From contig OZ024905.1 in assembly GCA_964017125.1 (NCBI GenBank), positions 36,488,416-36,552,415 on the forward strand: a stretch of 64,000 nucleotides of DNA, read 5' to 3'. This stretch comes from Flabesymbios commensalis (lineage: Eukaryota > Annelida > Polychaeta > Terebellida > Flabelligeridae). Positions 58,195-64,000 of this stretch are shown one piece after another (the first letter of the stretch is position 1; each line of letters opens with the position of its first letter). The translations under genes and the position numbers were made by a program. The notes under the pieces were generated by a model. The model saw only the letters and a list, made by a program, of their open reading frames with translations, made no database searches and was not told the origin of the DNA.

Positions 58195-58765
58195 ATAATA
58201 AAAAGGCAGGTCGGAGGAACCTGAAGGCATGTCCCCCTAAATTAGGGGAGACTGCCTATTTCTCCCTGGTCAGATCATCCTTAGAATATTCTTCAGCAGT
58301 TTGGGACCCCTTTAGACAAAAAGACATTGATAAATTAGAAAAAATTCAAAGAGCAGCAGCAAAATTTGTCACCCAAAATTATAGACAAACAGCCAGTGTG
58401 ACATCTCTCATTCAGAACTTGAGCTGGACTGACTTGAAAACAAGACGAAAAAATTCTAGGCTTTTATGTATGTTCAAAATTTTAAATGAGTTAGTTGAAA
58501 TTCCTATCAATGACCGTTTAATCCCAGCAGATAGAAGAACACGTGGTGGGCACAATCAGGCTTATAAACACATCAGAGCTAACACCACACTGGGACAAAA
58601 TTCTTTTTGGCATCGAACTATCCCTGATTGGAATTCTCTTCCGGCAGCTGCCACAGAATCGAAAACTGTGGCAGCATTCAAGAGTCAGCTGGTCGACTAG
58701 ATCTGCCAGCCTCTTTCCTCCCCTCCAGCCTGATACTCCACAATGGAGGGCTGCTGGAGTATTTA
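58195..58765 (+). mobile_element. CR1/Jockey-like LINE, 3' fragment
   Basis: An open frame ending at 58700 reads RRNLKACPPKLGETAYFSLV, SSLEYSSAVWDPFRQKDIDK, IPADRRTRGGHNQAYKHIRA and FWHRTIPDWNSLPAAA. This is the conserved C-terminal region of CR1/Jockey-group ORF2. Reverse transcriptase and endonuclease are missing (5' truncation). The frame is intact over about 165 residues, so the insertion is fairly young. The short 3' UTR has CAATGGAGGGCTGCTGGAG. Confidence 0.88.
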
Positions 58766-59008
58766 CTCAAAGTCAAAGTAATATGTAAAGTGAGTAAAAT
58801 GCCAGGAAATGGTGAGATGGCGGTTATACTAGAAGTTAATAGGCAAGCAACTATTAGAATTATTAAAATATATTTAAATAATATTTTAATATTAGACAAT
58901 ATATATATAATATTCATGTATAATTGTGTTATTATTGTATAATGTGTGATTTGTTAATGTTTTTGTTGTCTTTAGTAAAATACATATATTTCACGGTCCT
59001 ATAATAGT

Positions 59009-59377
59009 TGTGACGAATTTTCCGAAGCTGTGGCGAAGCTTTCAATTTTGTGTCGAACCTTCCACTGGAGAACCTTCTTGAGTTTTACACGCCAGTATTA
59101 TCGTGTGCCCAGCTCTCCCCTACATGTGGCCACCCAGCATGCCCCTGGTCCTGGATAAAAACAAAATAGTTTTGGCTCGACGGCGACGACGCAGACGACA
59201 TGGACGAGCATCAACATGTAAAATGTGCTAGACTAATTGAATTACTACTTTAAAATTAGGTAATATGAAGTAACCTCCTTAGAGTTTTTGAAATGTGCTT
59301 GTTATGTCATTATGAAATGTAACTTAGATTTCTTGCGAACTTTTAAGAATCAATGATGAATAAATGTTGTTGTCACA
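59009..59377 (+). mobile_element. Probable solo LTR, 369 bp
   Basis: It starts TGTGACGAA and ends TTGTCACA, the TG...CA form with a 6-bp inverted tip. Inside are a TATA-like GGATAAAAACA at 59153 and AATAAA at 59360, both in plausible LTR positions. The flanks ATAGT and ATCGT are nearly the same and may be a 5-bp target duplication. A Ty3-type origin is likely but unproven. It looks whole as an LTR, with no internal region beside it. Confidence 0.5.
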
Positions 59378-60044
59378 ATCGTCATGGTTTCCTTGACTTC
59401 TTCCATGTCTTCTCACTTCTGCCGCTTCAACGTTCGTCTAAGCCGCAGCTCGGCCAGCGCACCAGCATGACCAGTGACCAGCCTGTGGCAGCTGTATGGT
59501 GTTGGCTCCTAGCACCAAAAAAACATTAAAATAGGCGGCCCCCACTCAATTTAAAATGGATTGGTTCCTTTCAAATTGGTCGTAAAATACTCTGTGCCTG
59601 TGGCTATGCCTATGAGGCTATGAGGCTATGGCTATGCCTCTATCATCTCTATGCCAGACTATGGCATCCTATGCCAATACCATGGTAGTATAGCCTAGGC
59701 ATAGCCTACCTTTAGCTTTATTATAAATAAATTAAATAGACTACACTACTATTTTTATTTAATTACAATTGTTTATGTTCAATTAAATTGTTTGTGTTTT
59801 TCTCTTTACATATGATCTTTTTTCTGATATGGTATTGTATTGACCACAATTGCTGCAAAAACAATAAACTAGAGAGGAATTGTGACTTTTCAAGTAACAA
59901 TAATGTTTGGACTAAGTTTTATGTTTTATAAGTTTTTTGGCTGGACATTTTTAATTTTGTTGGGTTATTTTTGATATTACAGATTGATTAGAATTTTGAA
60001 AGCCATTTTGAATTGGAATTTTAGACTTCTTTATTTTGACTTCT
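59378..60044. other. Non-coding stretch, no gene recognised
   Basis: The words GCTATG(C/A)CTATG are repeated at 59600-59650. AGAGAGGAATTGTGACTTTTCA near 59871 recurs at 61960-61980 (GAGAATTGTGACTTTTCAAG) together with its following bases, so 59871-60030 and 61960-62120 are diverged copies of one repeat. Confidence 0.5.
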
Positions 60045-60275
60045 TTAATTGTTGGTTTAATGCTGTATCACTGTCTGAAACGCTGGCCAAACATTAAAAC
60101 AACATTGCGTTAACGTTGCTTGTTTGATAGAATTACAACTGTTAGTTCAATGTTAATTTTCAATGTTAATCTGGAATGTTGTACTGTTCATATTGAACAC
60201 CCAATGTTGGTTCAATGCTGAGAAACTCTCTGCGACGCTGGCCCCTCATTGAACCATTATTGGATATAGCCGGCC
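60045..60275. repeat. Two diverged units of the GCTGGCC palindromic MITE family
   Basis: AACGCTGGCCAAACATTAAA at 60078 and CTGCGACGCTGGCCCCTCAT at 60227, with half-arms of GTTGGTTTAATGCT and GTTGGTTCAATGCT type. They match the centres of the palindromes at 361-422 and 22703-22813. Confidence 0.55.
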
Positions 60276-60641
60276 TATGTATTTTTAGGGCTCAATTTAC
60301 CCAGTCTCGCATGACCAAAATGTTGCTCTAAAGTCAGTTGCGCTACTACAAAAATATATTTAGTAGTGATGGGCTTCCAAATTTACGGAGGTGTGGTGGT
60401 AAAATTGTGGGTGTTTAGTCATGTTCAGGGTAATATGCTCCTAAGTTATTTATTTCATGTGCATGCTCCCCTAAGTGTTAGTTACCTAAATTGAGCCCTG
60501 TTTTTAATTTTTCAAATGTACATAGAGGGTGCTGAAGGGGTGCAAGTCCAGTGTTGGTGATATGAGGCGTGTGATCACATGCACACACCATCACACGCCT
60601 AAAACAAAGTTGAGATGTAGGAAAAACAGCATGCCTCGTAC

Positions 60642-60945
60642 AATGTACAGATACAAAATGAAATGAATCGGGCTTTAGGCCACCTTTGTGCACATATAAG
60701 CTAAACTGGGCCAGGAGAACCTCCTGAGGATGTTGCGATGATTGAGATGACACTGTCCTCCAGACACAGGATTCCAAATTCGAACCCTGGCGGTCTGAGG
60801 CCGAGCACGCTACCTCTCGGTCACAGAGGCTCCCCACAATACTGACTTTCACACGTGGATGGGGAAGAAACTTTATTGTTTTCTTTCAAACTGTCGAGAC
60901 CGGGAACCGAACCCCAAACTCTGGCGTGAAATGTACAGATACAAA
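60642..60945 (-). mobile_element. tRNA-derived SINE with 16-bp target duplication
   Basis: The body 60658-60929 is flanked by identical AATGTACAGATACAAA (60642-60657 and 60930-60945). On the minus strand it holds two tRNA-like B boxes (GGTTCGGTTCC near 60905, GGTTCGAATTT near 60775) and an A-box-like TGACCGAGAGGTAGCG near 60820. A tail containing GGTGGCCTAAAGCCCGATTC and ATTTCATTT follows. The two B boxes suggest a dimeric tRNA-derived SINE. The long minus-strand open frame here is a by-product. Confidence 0.85.
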
Positions 60946-61629
60946 GGCAACACTTAGTAGAGTGCAAATCACACTCCTTGCTCATTCAGGGAGTGTGATT
61001 TTCCTCATACCACTATTTTTCAAACGATCAGCACTGCAAGTCAGTCATGTTGCCTCTGACAAAGAGCCCCTATTGACTAATCAAGATTCATTCATGGCCT
61101 TCTCCGGACATGTAAATTAATCATTGGACCGACATTGATCCACATAGTGATCCAGAAAATTCTGAATAAATCCGGAAGAACATGATGTATGGAAAGTCAT
61201 AGCACATCTCCCCAAACCTAAAGATCTTTGTGCCAAGGTTTGATGTCGATTGGATAAAAACTCAGGGAGAAATAGCCCTCGACATAAAATAATAAAATTG
61301 TCGAGATCCAAACAAAACTCAATGTATTTGGACCAATAGGTCCAAACATAACTATAATCAAATCATTATAATAAAACCGATTTTTTGACACAAGAATATT
61401 TTAATATTGTAATAGTTACAATTTACATCAGTGATGATGAATTATTATAGCCATGGTAATCCATAAATGTTTAATGCTTATTAAGCAGCTACATGCCATA
61501 TTGGAAGCATGTTCTTTTTACTGCATAATACCTTGTACCATAGTCTTTCATTTTTTTAATTCATTACCGAATAAAGGAGTGGTTGTACGCTATACGGGAT
61601 TGTACCTCCACAGGCACCCACAACATTGA
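60946..61629. other. Non-coding stretch, no feature recognised
   Basis: A GGAGTGTGATTT-like word pairs with AAATCACACTCC just upstream (60966-61005), a local hairpin. No gene. Confidence 0.4.
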
Positions 61630-61868
61630 AGAAGAAGGAGAGAGCAATAGGAGTGAGAGAGAGGAGATAGAAAAAGAGATGATAGAGGTAGAGATGATAG
61701 AGGTAGAGAGAGGAGAGAGAATGAGGAGAGAAAAAGAGAGGAGAAAGAGGAGAGAGATATATGAAAGAGGAGGAAAAGAGAACAGAAAGAAAAAGAGAGA
61801 TAGAGAGAGGGGAGAGAAAGAAAAAAGAGAGAGAAAGAGAGACATGAGAGAATGAAAGAGAGAGAAAA
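61630..61868 (+). repeat. Purine-rich (GA)n tract, about 240 bp
   Basis: Almost uninterrupted G and A (GAGAGAGGAGATAGAAAAAG type) on the plus strand. It produces low-complexity open frames on both strands that are not genes. It could form triplex DNA. Confidence 0.9.
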
Positions 61869-62192
61869 CAAAGATATCTGTAGGCCTAGTCCTAAAATCT
61901 ATCCTGTAAATCTAAATGACTTAAGTCTCAACAATGTTAATACCTGAATACTACTACTAGAGAATTGTGACTTTTCAAGTAACAATAATATTTGGGCTAG
62001 GTTTTATGATTTTTTGTGTTGGCCATTTTCAATTTTGTTGGGTGATTTTTATTATGACAGATTGATTGGGATTTTGCGTATGAGCTTTTTGGCAGCCATT
62101 CTGAAGTGTAATTTCAGACTTCGGACTTCAGACTTCAAATTTCAGAAATTCTCACTTAGCTTTTGCACTTGTAAATAGAGATAAATTTGTTT

Positions 62193-64000
62193 TTAGCTCC
62201 CGCCGTCACCGTAGGTGAGCGAAGGGAGCTATGGATTCTACCTCCGTTTTTTTTTGGCCTCTTCTTTTGCCTATAACTTTGTGAGAAAATAAGCTAGGAT
62301 AACAATTTTTGGTATGTGGGTTACTTCCAGGTGGCTAATGGACGGGTTAAAATATTTTTAATCTGAATTCAATACGCAAGGTTGCAGAGGAGAAAATGAT
62401 GATGTGACGGCGTTGGGCCGTTGGGCCGTTGGGCCGTCCGTAAACAATTCGTTTCCGGAGCATATCTCTGAAAGTACTTGTCCGATTGTCTTCAAATTTT
62501 ACACACAACACCCCTAGGGGGTCTAGTTGTGCCTTTTGGGGTATTTGAACTTTGACCTACTTCTGGTTCAGAACTATGACCTATTTAGACGTTTTGACGC
62601 GCACTTCGTTTCCGGAGCAGATCTCGAAAAGTACTGGGCCGATGACAGTCATACTGCACATACATGTTCTCTAAGGTCCCTAGTTGTGCCTTTTCAGGTT
62701 TTTGGACTTTGACCTTGAAGTTGACCCAGCACTTTGACCTAATTTATAACATCGGTAAATCCGACTGAAAGATTTTGCGGAATATCATGAAAACCGCTCA
62801 AGATAGCTACACCATTACTATAAAACAAATTGTGAGGTTTCAGGAGAGGATGCATCTTTAAAAATTTCAAGTCAATAAAATTAAAAATGGCCGCCTATCG
62901 GCCATTATTCACCTTGACAGGCCTGATATTGCGGAATATCATGAAAACCGCTCAAGATAGCTACACCACTAATATCAAATAAATTGTAAGGTTTCAGGAG
63001 AGGATGCATCCTGAAAAATTTTAAGTTGATAAAATTCAAAATGGCCGCCTATCAGCCATTATTCACCTCGACAGGCCTGATATTGTGGAATATCATGAAA
63101 ACCGCTCAAGATATCTAAACCATTACTATAAAACAAATTGTAAGGCTTCAGGAGAGGATGTATTTTGAAAAAATTCATTTTGTCAAAGTTCAAAATGGCC
63201 GCCAATCGGCCATTATTCACTTTCACATGGCCGTTATTTGGTAAACCGTGCTAGATGGCTAGACCATTACTATAAAACAAAATGTGTGATTTCAGGAGAG
63301 GATGCATCTTGAAAAAATTTGACTCAATAAAATTCAAAATGGCCGCTTATCGGCCATAATCCACTTTCACATGGCCGTTATTTGGTAAACCGTGCTAGAT
63401 GGCTAGACCATTACTATGAAACAAAATGTGTGATTTCAGGAGAGGATGCATCTTGAAAAAAATTGACTCGATAAAATTCAAAATGGCCGCTTATCGGCCA
63501 TTATTCACTTTCACATGGCCGTTATTTGGTAAGCCGTGCTAGATGGCTAGACCATTACTATAAAACAAAATGTGTGATTTCAGGAGAGGATGCATCTTGA
63601 AAAAATTCGACTCTATAAAATTCAAAATGGCCGCTTATCGGCCATTATTCACTTTCACATGGCCGTTATTTGGTAAACCGTGCTAGATGGCTAGACCATT
63701 ACTATAAAACAAAATGTGTGATTTCAGGAGAGGATGCATCTTGAAAAAATTAGACTCGATAAAATTCAAAATGGCCGCTTATCGGCCATTATTCACTTTC
63801 ACATGGCCGTTATTTGGTCAACCGTGCTAGATGGCTAGACCATTACTGTAAAACGAAATGTGAGATTTCAGATGAGGATGCATCTTGAAAAAAATTGACT
63901 TGATCAAATTTAAAATGGCCGCCTTTTCGCCCATTATTCATTTTCACATGGCTGATATTTGGTAAACCGTGCTAGATGGCTAGACCATTACCTGATTACT
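62193..64000 (-). mobile_element. Tandem-repeat-cored element, copy C, inverted and cut by the window edge
   Basis: Read on the minus strand it ends GGCGGGAGCTAA at 62193. From there toward higher coordinates come the same tail and then 144-bp monomers, to the end of the window. The monomer order near the tail matches copies A and B. The head lies beyond 64000. Confidence 0.88.

Noticed and set aside
60760-60850. tRNA gene
   Set aside because: A- and B-box-like sequences are present, but no cloverleaf can be drawn and the sequence is bounded by a target duplication, so it is a SINE.
60478-60852. 124-codon minus-strand open frame
   Set aside because: It coincides with the tRNA-derived SINE. 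The apparent protein is the SINE sequence translated.
61564-61871. Serine/leucine-rich and glutamate/arginine-rich open frames on both strands
   Set aside because: They are translations of the GA-rich tract. Low complexity, no start context and no homology.

Overview
The window is AT-rich animal nuclear DNA with long introns, few exons and many mobile-element copies. A conserved animal gene (an ANKS3 orthologue), CR1-like LINEs, hAT-type elements and Helitron-like elements with tandem-repeat cores suggest a marine invertebrate. The frequent octamer TAGGCCTA and the repeat families recall echinoderms, hemichordates or molluscs. I cannot name the phylum from sequence alone.

Only two host genes are well supported. 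The first (2638-4065, plus strand) is a single-exon gene for a 475-residue protein. It joins a DUSP plus ubiquitin-like module, as in the N-termini of USP4/USP11/USP15, to a coiled coil and a KCTD-type BTB/T1 domain. It has no ubiquitin-protease domain. I do not recall this arrangement as a described family, and it is the most interesting item here. The second (24899 down to 8367, minus strand) is ANKS3. Ten exons were placed by splice signals, and all reading phases agree. They encode 601 residues with six ankyrin repeats, an RDVTSPIN linker motif and a SAM domain. The C-terminal coiled-coil exons were not found.

Layout. 1-2600: upstream DNA with two strong hairpins. 2638-4340: DUSP-BTB gene. 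5625-7335: inverted-repeat element with a second element nested in it. 8367-24899: ANKS3, whose introns hold an octamer-bearing tandem array split by a 1.65 kb inverted-repeat element, a 3.6 kb tandem-repeat-cored element (copy A) and two small inverted-repeat elements. 26.5-31.7 kb: coding-like fragments and copy B of the same cored element. 34.7-42.0 kb: nested hAT-like elements, including one with inverted ends of about 340 bp and an 8-bp target duplication. 42.0-44.3 kb: a duplicated stretch around an assembly gap that looks like two haplotypes, one of them an empty site. 45.4-49.7 kb: CR1-like LINE remains. 50.2-51.7 kb: a broken Ty3-type integrase fossil. 53-60 kb: a composite element with 491-bp end repeats, another LINE tail and a probable solo LTR. 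60.6-60.95 kb: a tRNA-derived SINE with a 16-bp target duplication. 62.2-64 kb: inverted copy C of the cored element, cut by the window edge.

ANKS3 is known to work in the cilium-linked NEK/INVS/ANKS6/BICC1 network. The DUSP-BTB protein would be expected to act in ubiquitination. Nothing in the sequence shows that the two genes cooperate. Copies A and B lie in direct orientation on either side of ANKS3 exons 1-6, which makes that segment prone to recombination.
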